Shown: piece by piece, positions 28,176 to 36,478 of the stretch | How the letters are laid out: every line of letters starts with the position of its first letter | Numbering within the stretch: position 1 is the first letter of the stretch | Source of the DNA: Marivivens aquimaris | GTDB taxonomy: Bacteria > Pseudomonadota > Alphaproteobacteria > Rhodobacterales > Rhodobacteraceae | Assembly (NCBI RefSeq): GCF_015220045.1 | Contig: NZ_JADBGB010000001.1 | Coordinates: 1,889,001-1,953,000 of the forward strand | Direction of reading: 5' to 3' | DNA length: 64,000 nucleotides | Translations under genes and position numbers: made by a program | The notes under the pieces: generated by a model | What the model was told of the DNA's origin: nothing | What the model saw: only the letters and a program-made list of their open reading frames with translations | The model's database searches: none

Positions 28176-30197
28176 TTATGCAACGTCCAACAGGTCGCGG
28201 CCCTTGAGCAGCGCCTCGACACCGGGCAACCGGCCACGGAAGCGGGTGTAAAGTTCGGCCGCTTCGACCGTGCCGCCCATGGACAGAATGTTGTCTTCGA
28301 GCGACTTCGCCGTCGCGGGATCGAAGGCGCCGCCGGCTTCCTCGAAGGCTTGGAAAGCGTCGGCGTCCATGACCTCGGACCACATGTAGCTGTAGTAGCC
28401 GCACGAGTAGCCGTCGCCTGCAAAGACGTGCGCAAAGTGCGGCGTCGCGTGGCGCATGCGGATCGCGTGGGGCATCCCGATATCTTCGAGGACTTCGGCC
28501 TGCTTTTGCATAGGATCAGCGGGCGGCGTGCCAAGGTGGAATTCGAGGTCAACGATGGCCGAAGCCACGTACTCGACAGTCTGGTAGCCCATGTCGTAGG
28601 TCGCGGCGCCGAGCACTTTGTCCAGCAATTCCTGCGGCATAGCCTCGCCCGCCGGATTGACGGCGAACTTCGACAGGACTTCGGGAACCTCCAGCCAATG
28701 CTCGAATAGCTGGCTGGGAAGCTCGACGAAATCGCGCGCAACGGAGGTGCCGGACATCGACTCGTAGGTCACGTCAGACAGCATCTGGTGCAGCGCATGG
28801 CCGAATTCGTGGAATAGCGTGCGAGCGTCATCGTAGGATAGAAGCGCGGGCTTTCCGGCGACGGGCTTGGCAAAGTTGCAGACGTTCACCACGATCGGGC
28901 GAATGTCGCCTGCCAGCTTCTGTTGGCTGCGCATGGCCGAACACCACGCGCCCGACCGTTTCGAGCCGCGCGCGAAGTAGTCGCCAACGAAAAGCGCGAT
29001 GTGCTCGCCGTTCCGCGAGACTTCGAACAGACGGACGTCGGGGTGATATTTCGGGCCGTCGACCGGCTTGCACTTGAGGCCGAACAGGCGGTTCGCGCAG
29101 TCAAAGGCCGCCTCAATCATGTTGTCGAGCTGGAAATACGGCTTTACCTGACCCTCATCGAGGTCATGCTCGGCCTGACGGCGCTTTTCCGAATAGTAAT
29201 GCCAATCCCACGCCTCAAGCGGCGCGGCGTGCCCGTCAGCCTTCAGCATCTCTTCCAGCGTCGCCGCATCCGAGACCGCCTTGGCGCGCGCAGGTTGCCA
29301 GACATTCATCAGCAGATCGCGGACAGCCTCAGGCGTGCCCGCCATTTCGGTTTCCAGCTTGTAGTGCGCGAAGTCATCGTAGCCCAGCAGGTTGGCCCGC
29401 TCGTAACGCAGCGCGAGGATTTCCGCAGCAATCGCGCGGTTGTCCGTCTTTCCGCCATTCGCACCGCGCGACGTCCACGCTTCATACGCGATTTTGCGCA
29501 GTGCACGGTCAGGGCAAAATTGCAAAAATGGAACAATTACCGACCGCGAAAGGGTTACAACGGGCCCCTCTTTTTCCTTTTCCTGACCTGCGGCCCTCAG
29601 AGCGTCGGCTACGAACTCGGGCAGGTCGGTGAGCAGGCTTTCGTCGACCTCATGGTACCAGTCACGTTCGTCCGCGAGCAGATTCTGGGTGAATTCGGTG
29701 CCGAGCACCGACAGGCGGCCTTTGACTTCCTTGAGGCGGTCAGCGTCCGGCCCCTTCAGCTGCGCACCCGAGCGGACGAACGAACGGTGGGTCAGATAGA
29801 GCAAGCGCTGCTGCTCTTCAGTCAGCTCCAACTCGTCCTTTTGCTGCCATAGCTGGTCGATCCGCTCGAACAGAGCCTCGTTCGCCGTGATGTCGGACCA
29901 GAAAGCCGAGAGCTTGGGAGAAAATTCCCGCATCAGCGCCTCACGGGCCGGGTTCGAGTCCGCGCCGGCGACCGCATAGAACGCACCGAGCACGCGATCC
30001 AACTTTTCGGTAGCACGCTCCAGTGCCTCGATCGTGCCGGCGAAGGTAATTTCTTCCTGCTGGGTAATCGCGTCGATATTCGCCTGCGCATCGACCAGCG
30101 CAGCATCGACGGCGGGTGCGAAATCGTCGTCACTGATGTTTTCGAAAGGCGGCAGCCCGAACGGCGTGTCCCAGTTTGCAAGAAGCGGGTTGGTCAT
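28176..30197 (-). CDS. M3 family oligopeptidase (oligopeptidase A / Dcp-like)
   Basis: A cytoplasmic zinc metallopeptidase degrading short peptides (673 aa). The HEXXH motif is HEFGH at residues 463-467, and the third ligand Glu is expected about 25 residues later (SYESMSGTSVARDFVELPSQ region). MTNPLLANWDTPFGLPPF is the usual N-terminus for PrlC/Dcp proteins. The start at 30197 has a CAGGAG Shine-Dalgarno. PrlC and Dcp cannot be separated with certainty from motifs alone. Confidence 0.9.
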   Translation of the reverse strand: MTNPLLANWDTPFGLPPFENISDDDFAPAVDAALVDAQANIDAITQQEEITFAGTIEALERATEKLDRVLGAFYAVAGADSNPAREALMREFSPKLSAFWSDITANEALFERIDQLWQQKDELELTEEQQRLLYLTHRSFVRSGAQLKGPDADRLKEVKGRLSVLGTEFTQNLLADERDWYHEVDESLLTDLPEFVADALRAAGQEKEKEGPVVTLSRSVIVPFLQFCPDRALRKIAYEAWTSRGANGGKTDNRAIAAEILALRYERANLLGYDDFAHYKLETEMAGTPEAVRDLLMNVWQPARAKAVSDAATLEEMLKADGHAAPLEAWDWHYYSEKRRQAEHDLDEGQVKPYFQLDNMIEAAFDCANRLFGLKCKPVDGPKYHPDVRLFEVSRNGEHIALFVGDYFARGSKRSGAWCSAMRSQQKLAGDIRPIVVNVCNFAKPVAGKPALLSYDDARTLFHEFGHALHQMLSDVTYESMSGTSVARDFVELPSQLFEHWLEVPEVLSKFAVNPAGEAMPQELLDKVLGAATYDMGYQTVEYVASAIVDLEFHLGTPPADPMQKQAEVLEDIGMPHAIRMRHATPHFAHVFAGDGYSCGYYSYMWSEVMDADAFQAFEEAGGAFDPATAKSLEDNILSMGGTVEAAELYTRFRGRLPGVEALLKGRDLLDVA

Positions 30198-30256
30198 GGA
30201 AATACTCCTGTTTGAACGCAAGGTAGGACGCTCAACGGTGACCTGCCAGCCCGAAA

Positions 30257-30802
30257 TCACTGGCCCTTGCGTAAGACGCGGCTCCAGAACCCCGGCTCGG
30301 GTGGGGCCGAGGGTTCGTAGATGACTTTGACGTCCTCGTACCGCTGCGCAGAGCCGAGGTGGACGGGCACAGATAGCGCCGACATGTCCGCCTTGGCCGC
30401 TGCATCACAGAGCGCGGGGATCACCAATTCGCCGACATAATCGACGTGATCGTAAGGCTGGCGAAGGGCGGGAACCTGCTCATCGCCATGCATTTCCCAG
30501 TCCGACAGTTCCGCCAGTTGCTGGATATCGATGACCGGCTGGAACGACGACAGCCGCGCATGGAGCCGCCGCGCGGCCTCGTCATTCGCGACGCTTTGAT
30601 TATTGCCAGAGACGTAAGCCAGCAGCGCGGGGAATTTCTCGGTCAGGTCGTCTTCGTAGATCGCGATGACGATACGTGCGGTTCCCTCCGGCACCGGAGT
30701 CGCGGCGAGGAGGCGGAAAAACTGGACGAACCCGTTCTCCTGCTCGGCCAGTCTGTCACGGATAATGCGTCGAAAAATCTGGGCGCGATCGTCAAAATTC
30801 AC
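30257..30802 (-). CDS. hypothetical protein
   Basis: 181 aa from a GTG at 30802 with an AGGAGA Shine-Dalgarno; an upstream in-frame extension to 30844 lacks one. Soluble, with no signal or membrane segment. The N-terminus reads FDDRAQIFRRIIRDRLAEQ and a mixed alpha/beta pattern follows, with ending PGFWSRVLRKGQ. I do not recognise the family. It lies 59 bp upstream of the oligopeptidase on the same strand and may be co-transcribed with it. Confidence 0.65.
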   Translation of the reverse strand: MNFDDRAQIFRRIIRDRLAEQENGFVQFFRLLAATPVPEGTARIVIAIYEDDLTEKFPALLAYVSGNNQSVANDEAARRLHARLSSFQPVIDIQQLAELSDWEMHGDEQVPALRQPYDHVDYVGELVIPALCDAAAKADMSALSVPVHLGSAQRYEDVKVIYEPSAPPEPGFWSRVLRKGQ

Positions 30803-30873
30803 GAAGCGATGTCTCCTGTTGGTAGCGCCGGATGGCCATTGCACGACATAGGCTTAGCGAAGCGGAAACCAAG

Positions 30874-31917
30874 TCAGGAATGCATGCCGCCGCATACGGG
30901 ACAGTCATCGCTGTGTTTCGTTTTCATGATCCGTGTGTCGGCATAAAGCGCGTCGTACATCATGAGGCGTCCGCGCAGGCTTTCTCCGGCACCGGTGATG
31001 TACTTCACCGCTTCGGCAGCCATCATGGAGCCAATGATGCCCGGCAACGGGCCGAGAACCCCTGCCTCAGCGCAGGACGGAACAAGGCCAGCGGCGGGCG
31101 CTTCGGGGAAGACACACTGATAGCATGGGCCACCATTCGCGGGGTCATAGAGCGAGATTTGACCCTCCCACTGGGTCATTGCCGCTGAGATCAACGGCTT
31201 ACGGGCCTCGACGGCGACACGATTCACCAGATAGCGTGTGTCGAAATTATCCGTGCCGTCGAGCACGAGGTCGTACTCGGCAACCAGCGCGGCAGCGTTT
31301 TCCGCAGTTAGTTTGCGGGTGTAGGGCTTCACCGTGATCCACGGATTAAGCGCAGTCATCGCAGAGGCCGCCGAAAGCGCCTTGGGCTGACCAATGGCCG
31401 CGTCGGTGTGGATCACCTGCCGCTGGAGGTTCGAGTTGTCGACGGTATCCTCGTCGATGACGCCGATCTGACCAACGCCAGCAGCAGCGAGATAAAGCAG
31501 CGCAGACGAACCAAGCCCCCCTGCCCCGACGACCAATACTTTGGCATTCTTCAGTTTTTTCTGACCCGGGCCGCCGATTTCGCGCAGCATGATGTGGCGC
31601 GCATATCGGTCGAGCTCGCTGTCGTTAAAAGTACCGGTTTGCTTGGCAGGTTCCGATTTTGCCTTGGCGAGCGTGCGGACTTTCCGCAGACCAAAGCTGT
31701 ATCCAACGACCACAAGCCCGAAACCGAGAAACAGCAACCACAGACGCGGGTCACCGCCCGTTGCTTGGCGGAGCGGATGGCCGAAAGGCAGCGTGAACTG
31801 GATCAGCAGCACGGCAATCATCAGAATGCCGATCATGACCGCGCGAGCGCGAACGGGCGCTTTCATCGCCCATCCAATGCCCCAAAGGGCGGCAGCCATG
31901 ACAAGGACAAGTATCAT
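30874..31917 (-). CDS. membrane-anchored MoeB/ThiF-type adenylyltransferase
   Basis: 347 aa. An E1-like ATP-dependent enzyme that adenylates the C-terminal glycine of a sulfur carrier (MoaD or ThiS). The catalytic module begins at about residue 101 ([19 protein letters not shown]), with [15 protein letters not shown] binding [16 protein letters not shown], and zinc Cys pairs CYQC and CPVC near the end. About 95 N-terminal residues hold three hydrophobic segments (roughly 3-18, 26-44, 58-76) absent from E. coli MoeB and ThiF, tethering it to the membrane. MoeB and ThiF cannot be separated here. It is coupled to dut by ATGA overlap. Confidence 0.87.
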   Translation of the reverse strand: MILVLVMAAALWGIGWAMKAPVRARAVMIGILMIAVLLIQFTLPFGHPLRQATGGDPRLWLLFLGFGLVVVGYSFGLRKVRTLAKAKSEPAKQTGTFNDSELDRYARHIMLREIGGPGQKKLKNAKVLVVGAGGLGSSALLYLAAAGVGQIGVIDEDTVDNSNLQRQVIHTDAAIGQPKALSAASAMTALNPWITVKPYTRKLTAENAAALVAEYDLVLDGTDNFDTRYLVNRVAVEARKPLISAAMTQWEGQISLYDPANGGPCYQCVFPEAPAAGLVPSCAEAGVLGPLPGIIGSMMAAEAVKYITGAGESLRGRLMMYDALYADTRIMKTKHSDDCPVCGGMHS

Positions 31918-32375
31918 GCGCGCCCCGTGGACCCAAAGCCGCCTTCGCCGCGGGCCGTATCGCTAAGGCTTTCGCCCACGATGAAGCGCCCTTGGACGAC
32001 CGGCGCGACAACGAACTGCGCAATGCGTTCGCCGTGGGCGATGTGGAATGGCTCCTGCCCCGCGTTCATGACGATCACGCCAACTGGTCCGCGATAATCG
32101 GCGTCGATGGTGCCAGGTGTATTTGGCAGCGTGATACCGTGCTTCAACGCCAGACCGGAACGGGGACGGACCTGCACCTCGTAATTCTCTGGGATTTCCA
32201 TTTTGAAACCACACGGCACAAGTGTCCGCGCGCCTGGTTCGAGCGTCACACCCTCACGCTTGTCGGCCCCGAAATTAGCGCGGACATCGGCACCGGCGGC
32301 GCCAGCGGTAGCGTAGGCGGGCAGCGGCACTGATTGGTCAGCATCTGCGAGCCACTCGATAGTAATTCCGATCAC
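31914..32375 (-). CDS. dut: deoxyuridine 5'-triphosphate nucleotidohydrolase
   Basis: A homotrimeric dUTPase, 153 aa, which keeps uracil out of DNA and makes dUMP for thymidylate. All five motifs are visible: [41 protein letters not shown] and the C-terminal GGFGSTG. It lies 3 nt after coaBC and overlaps the downstream moeB/thiF-like gene, making a coaBC-dut-moeB operon. Confidence 0.96.
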   Translation of the reverse strand: MIGITIEWLADADQSVPLPAYATAGAAGADVRANFGADKREGVTLEPGARTLVPCGFKMEIPENYEVQVRPRSGLALKHGITLPNTPGTIDADYRGPVGVIVMNAGQEPFHIAHGERIAQFVVAPVVQGRFIVGESLSDTARGEGGFGSTGRA

Positions 32376-32378
32376 GGC

Positions 32379-33584
32379 TTATCCTTTCTCGGGCGCGAGC
32401 GCCGTAGCAATTCGTTCGGCAAGGCGGCGCGCGACCTCGGTCTTGGACATACGCGGCCACTCCTCCGCTCTATCGGCGGAGATCAGCGTCACGGCGTTTT
32501 CCTTGCCGCCCATGATGCCCGTTTCGGGCGAAACGTCGTTGGCCACAATCCAGTCGCAGCCCTTGCGCTCGCGTTTTGCGGTGGCGTGGGCAATGACATC
32601 GTCGGTTTCAGCCGCGAAGCCCACTACCAACGCCGGGCGATTGACCGTCAGCTTGCTGACTTCGGCAAGGATGTCGGCGTTTTCGGCGAAGGTGAGAGTG
32701 GGCAGCTTGCCATTTTCTTTCTTGATTTTCGAGGCCGAGGCAGAGGCCACCCGCCAGTCGGCAACGGCAGCAGCAAAGACACCCGCATCTGCCGGAAGGG
32801 CGTCCAAAACAGCCTGATGCATCTCTGCAGCGGATTGCACTTTTACAACATTCACGCCACTTGGCGGCGGGATATCGGCTGGGCCTGTCACAAATTCAAC
32901 ATCCGCGCCCATTTCGGCGAGCGCAGTAGCGATGGCTGTACCTTGAGCACCAGAGGAGCGATTTGCGATGTAGCGCACCGGATCAATCGGCTCGTGCGTC
33001 GGGCCGGAGGTCACAATGATGCGCTTGCCTTTAAGCGGTCCGTTTCCGAATGTCCGCTCGACGGCAGCGACGATCTCGAGCGGTTCGGACATGCGCCCCG
33101 GGCCGTATTCGCCGCAGGCCATGTCGCCTTCGTTCGGGCCGGAAAACAGAACACCGTCGCCTGCGAGGGTCGCGATATTGCGCTGGGTTGCAGGGTGATC
33201 CCACATGCGGACGTTCATCGCGGGCGCAACCAGAACGCGTTTGTCGGTCGCCATCAGAAGCGTCGAAGCGAGATCGTCCGCGTGCCCGTTTGCCATCTTC
33301 GCCATCAGGTCGGCCGTGGCAGGAGCAACGACGACGAGGTCGGCCGAACGCGAAAGCTGGATGTGGCCCATCTCTGCCTCTTCGGTGAGGTCAAAGAGGT
33401 CCTGATAGACCTTGTGGCCAGCCAGAGCAGAAACCGAAAGCGGGGTGACGAACTCCGATCCGCCCTTAGTCAGCACAGGGACCACGGCCGCACCGCGTTC
33501 TTTCAGGCGACGGATCAGGTCGAGCGATTTGTAGGCCGCGATGCCGCCGCCAATGATCAAGAGAATCCGCTTGCCTGCGAGCAT
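32379..33584 (-). CDS. coaBC: bifunctional phosphopantothenoylcysteine decarboxylase / phosphopantothenate-cysteine ligase
   Basis: Two steps of coenzyme A synthesis downstream of panBC (401 aa). The N-terminal CoaC flavodoxin-like domain has GGGIAAYKSLDLIRRL, APAMNVRMW and the active-site Cys in GDMACGEYGPGRM. The CoaB domain starts near residue 190 with VTSGPTHEPIDPVRYIANRS and has the conserved KIKK stretch. The start at 33584 has a strong GGGAGG Shine-Dalgarno; the in-frame extension to 33638 is rejected. It is the first gene of the coaBC-dut-moeB unit. Confidence 0.95.
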   Translation of the reverse strand: MLAGKRILLIIGGGIAAYKSLDLIRRLKERGAAVVPVLTKGGSEFVTPLSVSALAGHKVYQDLFDLTEEAEMGHIQLSRSADLVVVAPATADLMAKMANGHADDLASTLLMATDKRVLVAPAMNVRMWDHPATQRNIATLAGDGVLFSGPNEGDMACGEYGPGRMSEPLEIVAAVERTFGNGPLKGKRIIVTSGPTHEPIDPVRYIANRSSGAQGTAIATALAEMGADVEFVTGPADIPPPSGVNVVKVQSAAEMHQAVLDALPADAGVFAAAVADWRVASASASKIKKENGKLPTLTFAENADILAEVSKLTVNRPALVVGFAAETDDVIAHATAKRERKGCDWIVANDVSPETGIMGGKENAVTLISADRAEEWPRMSKTEVARRLAERIATALAPEKG

Positions 33585-33638
33585 GTCTGCCCTCCCCATT
33601 TTCGGGCAAAGTCTATGGGGCGCAGAGAGAAAGGACAA

Positions 33639-34373
33639 TCACCTGAAAGCGTTACAGGGGTCTTCGCGTTCAGCGGCATCGGTGGCGATGACCTCATCGA
33701 AGGGTAAATCTGTCTCAAGCTCGACGATGCCGATGCTATAGACTTCTAAATCGGGCCGAGCTTCGGCGATGTAGGCCGGAACACCGCGATCGATGCGCGC
33801 GTGGCCAGAACCGGTGATCAGCACGACAGGACCGCCGGTTTCATCCAGCGCCTGAAGGGTTGTTCGCGCAAATGACGCATCACGAAGACGCTGCGCCTCA
33901 ACCATCCCGTCCAGCATTTCCTCGGGCAGCGCTCCACAATGAGCGTCGGCTTGTTCTTGGCGCATGTCCTCTGGCGCGGGTTGGAGCAGGCCAAACTGCT
34001 CCGCATCCTCTCCGAAAACCGAAGCTGCATCAGTACCGATGGCCGCCATAAGAGCGGCGCGCGGAACACGAGCACCGTACACCAGAGCGTCGGTCGCCGT
34101 GAATATCGGCAGATACATCGCAAAATCCGACCAACCAGCGTCTTCCCAGCCGATGACCTCGCCCAGCGCTGCATTGAGTTCGGAATTGTTCACCAATTCC
34201 GCCTGCTCTGGCGAAAGCATTTCGAAAACTAAGGCTGTCGGAGAAATCTCGGCGATCAAACGCGCCTGCTCGGCGTGGTGCAACGGATTATCGTGCGTTT
34301 CGCCAAGTAAAAAAACGTTTTGCGCCGCCACAGGGGCAGCGCAAAGAAAGATCAGGGGTGCGAGCCACTTCAT
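33639..34373 (-). CDS. ChaN-like (haem-binding uptake/Tiki superfamily) secreted protein
   Basis: 244 aa with a Sec signal (MKWLAPLIFLCAAPVAAQ). The mature protein begins with VFLLGETHDNPLHHAEQARL and ends with VVLITGSGHARIDRGVPAYI, both hallmarks of the ChaN/EreA-like family, whose Campylobacter member binds haem. No proper lipobox is seen, so it is probably periplasmic. Its ATG overlaps the rpoH stop (ATGA at 34370-34373), linking it tightly to the stress sigma factor. Confidence 0.8.
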   Translation of the reverse strand: MKWLAPLIFLCAAPVAAQNVFLLGETHDNPLHHAEQARLIAEISPTALVFEMLSPEQAELVNNSELNAALGEVIGWEDAGWSDFAMYLPIFTATDALVYGARVPRAALMAAIGTDAASVFGEDAEQFGLLQPAPEDMRQEQADAHCGALPEEMLDGMVEAQRLRDASFARTTLQALDETGGPVVLITGSGHARIDRGVPAYIAEARPDLEVYSIGIVELETDLPFDEVIATDAAEREDPCNAFR

Positions 34374-35248
34374 ACGATGAAGTTTAGCACCTCGGGGGAA
34401 CGCGAGGAAAGGGTGCGGCGCATTTTGCTGAACGCTGCAACTTCGAGCTGACGTACGCGCTCTTTGGAAAGACCCAGCTCGCCGCCGAGGCTTTCGAGAG
34501 TGCGCGGATCGTCGCGGAGCTTGCGCTCGCGGACAATGAAACGCTCACGGTCGTTGAGTTCCATCATAGCGGTGAGAAGCCAGCTGCGGATCAGTTCGGC
34601 ATCGTGAGCGACCGAAACATTCTCTTCGGCCTGCTCGCCTTCGTCAGCAAGGCTTTCAACCCAAGTACGGCCTTCGTCTTCGGTCGACTGGGTGGCATCG
34701 AGAGAGAAATCGGAGCCCGAAAGGCGGCCTTCCATCATCTGAACGTCGTGAACCGGAACACCAAGCTCTTCGGAGATCATGCGGTGCAGTTCGTGACGTT
34801 CCAGAACAATACCGGTGGCATCTGCTTCACGTTCTATACGGGCCTGAATGCGGCGCATGTTGAAGAAGAGGGCCTTTTGGCTGCTGGTCGAACCGGTACG
34901 AACCATCGACCAGTTGCGCATCACATAATCTTGGATGCTGGCTTTGATCCACCAGACTGCGTAGGTCGAGAAACGAACGCCGCGGTCGGGGTCGAATTTG
35001 TCTGCGGCTTTCATGAGGCCAAGGCTAGCTTCCTGCACCAGATCGCTCATGGGAGCGCCGTAGCGGCGGAATTTGCTGGCCATCGAAATGGCGAGGCGCA
35101 TATATGCGTTGATAAGGCGGTGGAGTGCGCGTTCATCGTGATGATCGCGCCATGCACGAGCAAGGTTGGCTTCGGTCTCTGCATCAAGCAGTTCTGCCTT
35201 CATGGCACGGCGGGAGAGATCGAACTGTTTGGTGTCATCAAGCGCCAT
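34370..35248 (-). CDS. rpoH: RNA polymerase sigma factor RpoH, RpoHII type
   Basis: A sigma-32 family factor of 292 aa. Region 2 has DLVQEASLGLMKAADKFDP and FSTYAVWWIKASIQDYV, with the RpoH box QKALFFNMRR following; region 4 has ESLGGELGLSKERVRQLEV. The N-terminus (FDLSRRAMKAELLDAETE) and lack of the classical RpoHI start resemble Rhodobacter RpoHII, which drives singlet-oxygen and heat responses. The start at 35248 has an AAGGAG Shine-Dalgarno; about 80 upstream in-frame codons belong to the divergent cobU region. It is divergent from cobU and coupled to the ChaN-like gene. Confidence 0.92.
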   Translation of the reverse strand: MALDDTKQFDLSRRAMKAELLDAETEANLARAWRDHHDERALHRLINAYMRLAISMASKFRRYGAPMSDLVQEASLGLMKAADKFDPDRGVRFSTYAVWWIKASIQDYVMRNWSMVRTGSTSSQKALFFNMRRIQARIEREADATGIVLERHELHRMISEELGVPVHDVQMMEGRLSGSDFSLDATQSTEDEGRTWVESLADEGEQAEENVSVAHDAELIRSWLLTAMMELNDRERFIVRERKLRDDPRTLESLGGELGLSKERVRQLEVAAFSKMRRTLSSRSPEVLNFIV

Positions 35249-35327
35249 GCTTGTGTCTCCTTGTGCGTTGTCTGGATCAACCGGTGTCGTTACCAGTGCT
35301 TCGATGAACAAACGCGCAGGCTCACAA

Positions 35328-35864
35328 ATGGTTGCATCGAATAACGTGAAAAAGCTGACGCTCGTACTAGGAGGTGCCGCTTCGGGGAAATCCGAGTTCG
35401 CGGAAAAGCTCGTCACTGCGACGCAAAAAACCCGTAAGTACCTTGCTACATCACAGATTTTCGACGCTGAGATGCAAGCGAAGGTTGACAAGCATCTCGT
35501 CCAACGCGGCGAAGGTTGGGAGACGATCGAGGAGCCGCTCGATCTTGGGCCGACGCTGAAATCCGCGGTTCCCGATCAAATAATTTTGCTCGACTGCGCA
35601 ACGTTATGGCTCACAAACCTGCTCATGGCCAAGCGGGATATCGCTCAGGAGAGCGCGAAACTGGTGGCAAACCTCCGCTCATGCAAGGCGGAAGTGGTCG
35701 TGGTTTCGAACGAAGTCGGCATGGGGATCGTCCCTGAACATGCCATTTCGCGGCAATTCCGCGAGGCGCAGGGGCGGCTCAATGCCATGATCGCCGAGGC
35801 AGCCGATAACGTTTTCTTCGTCGCCGCGGGTCTTCCGCTCGTCCTGAAGGGCGAGTTGCCATGA
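35328..35864 (+). CDS. cobU: adenosylcobinamide kinase / adenosylcobinamide-phosphate guanylyltransferase
   Basis: A bifunctional enzyme of the late cobalamin pathway (about 178 aa). The P-loop is LGGAASGKSEFAE; RGEGWETIEEPLDL and VSNEVGMGIVPE are family signatures. The ATG at 35328 is preferred although its Shine-Dalgarno is only GCAGG; a GTG at 35346 is the alternative and would start nearer the fold. It overlaps the following phosphatase by ATGA, and no other cob genes are in the window. Confidence 0.92.
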   Translation: MVASNNVKKLTLVLGGAASGKSEFAEKLVTATQKTRKYLATSQIFDAEMQAKVDKHLVQRGEGWETIEEPLDLGPTLKSAVPDQIILLDCATLWLTNLLMAKRDIAQESAKLVANLRSCKAEVVVVSNEVGMGIVPEHAISRQFREAQGRLNAMIAEAADNVFFVAAGLPLVLKGELP

Positions 35865-36415
35865 CCCGCCTTTGGCTCGTGCGCCATGGCCCGACCCACG
35901 CAAAGGCGATGGTCGGCTGGACCGACCTGCCCGCTGATCTGAGCGACACGGCCGCGATTGCGCGTCTCTCGAACTATCTGCCCGACGCGCCCGTCGTGTC
36001 CTCGGACCTCAGCCGAGCTGTTGCAACCGCCGACGCGATCCAAGGCGAGCGCCACCGCCTTCCCCACGATCCGGACCTTCGCGAAATCAACTTCGGAGAC
36101 TGGGAGATGTCCGAATTCAAGGACGATCCCCTTATGCGCGCCTATTGGGAAACGCCCGGCGATATCGCGCCCCCGAACGGCGAAAGCTGGAATGCGGTCA
36201 AAACCCGCGTGGATCGTGCGATAGATCGTCTGATTGCTGAGGGACACACGGACCTCATTGTCGTCGGGCATTTTGGCCAGATCCTGACGCAAGTGCAGCG
36301 GGCGCTCGGGATATCCGCCTACGACACATTCGGGCATCGGATCAGCAATTTGTCGGTGACTGTCATCGAAACGGCTGGCGGCTTCGCGGCGCGAAAAATT
36401 AACCACCTGCCCTGA
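35861..36415 (+). CDS. histidine phosphatase family protein (CobC/alpha-ribazole phosphatase candidate)
   Basis: 184 aa, phosphoglycerate-mutase-like fold. The catalytic LVRHGPTHAKA sits at residues 6-16, with SSDLSRAVATA, REINFGDWE and a second His in VVGHFGQIL. It is coupled to cobU, so a role as alpha-ribazole-5'-phosphate phosphatase in the nucleotide-loop branch of B12 synthesis is reasonable, but broad-specificity phosphatase is possible. Confidence 0.8.
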   Translation: MTRLWLVRHGPTHAKAMVGWTDLPADLSDTAAIARLSNYLPDAPVVSSDLSRAVATADAIQGERHRLPHDPDLREINFGDWEMSEFKDDPLMRAYWETPGDIAPPNGESWNAVKTRVDRAIDRLIAEGHTDLIVVGHFGQILTQVQRALGISAYDTFGHRISNLSVTVIETAGGFAARKINHLP

Positions 36416-36446
36416 CGCCGTTAATACTTCTGAAACCACGCCTCGG

Positions 36447-36454
36447 TTAACCAT
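36447..36454 (+). promoter_or_regulatory. CtrA-type half site TTAACCAT upstream of comM
   Basis: An exact match to the alphaproteobacterial CtrA half-site TTAACCAT, ending 24 bp before the chosen comM ATG. Other TTAA words lie at 36399 (TTAACCAC) and 36421. com genes in Rhodobacter-type bacteria are known to respond to CtrA. The match is short, so it could be chance. Confidence 0.4.
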
Positions 36455-36478
36455 GCTGCAATAGTCATGAGAGGCAGA

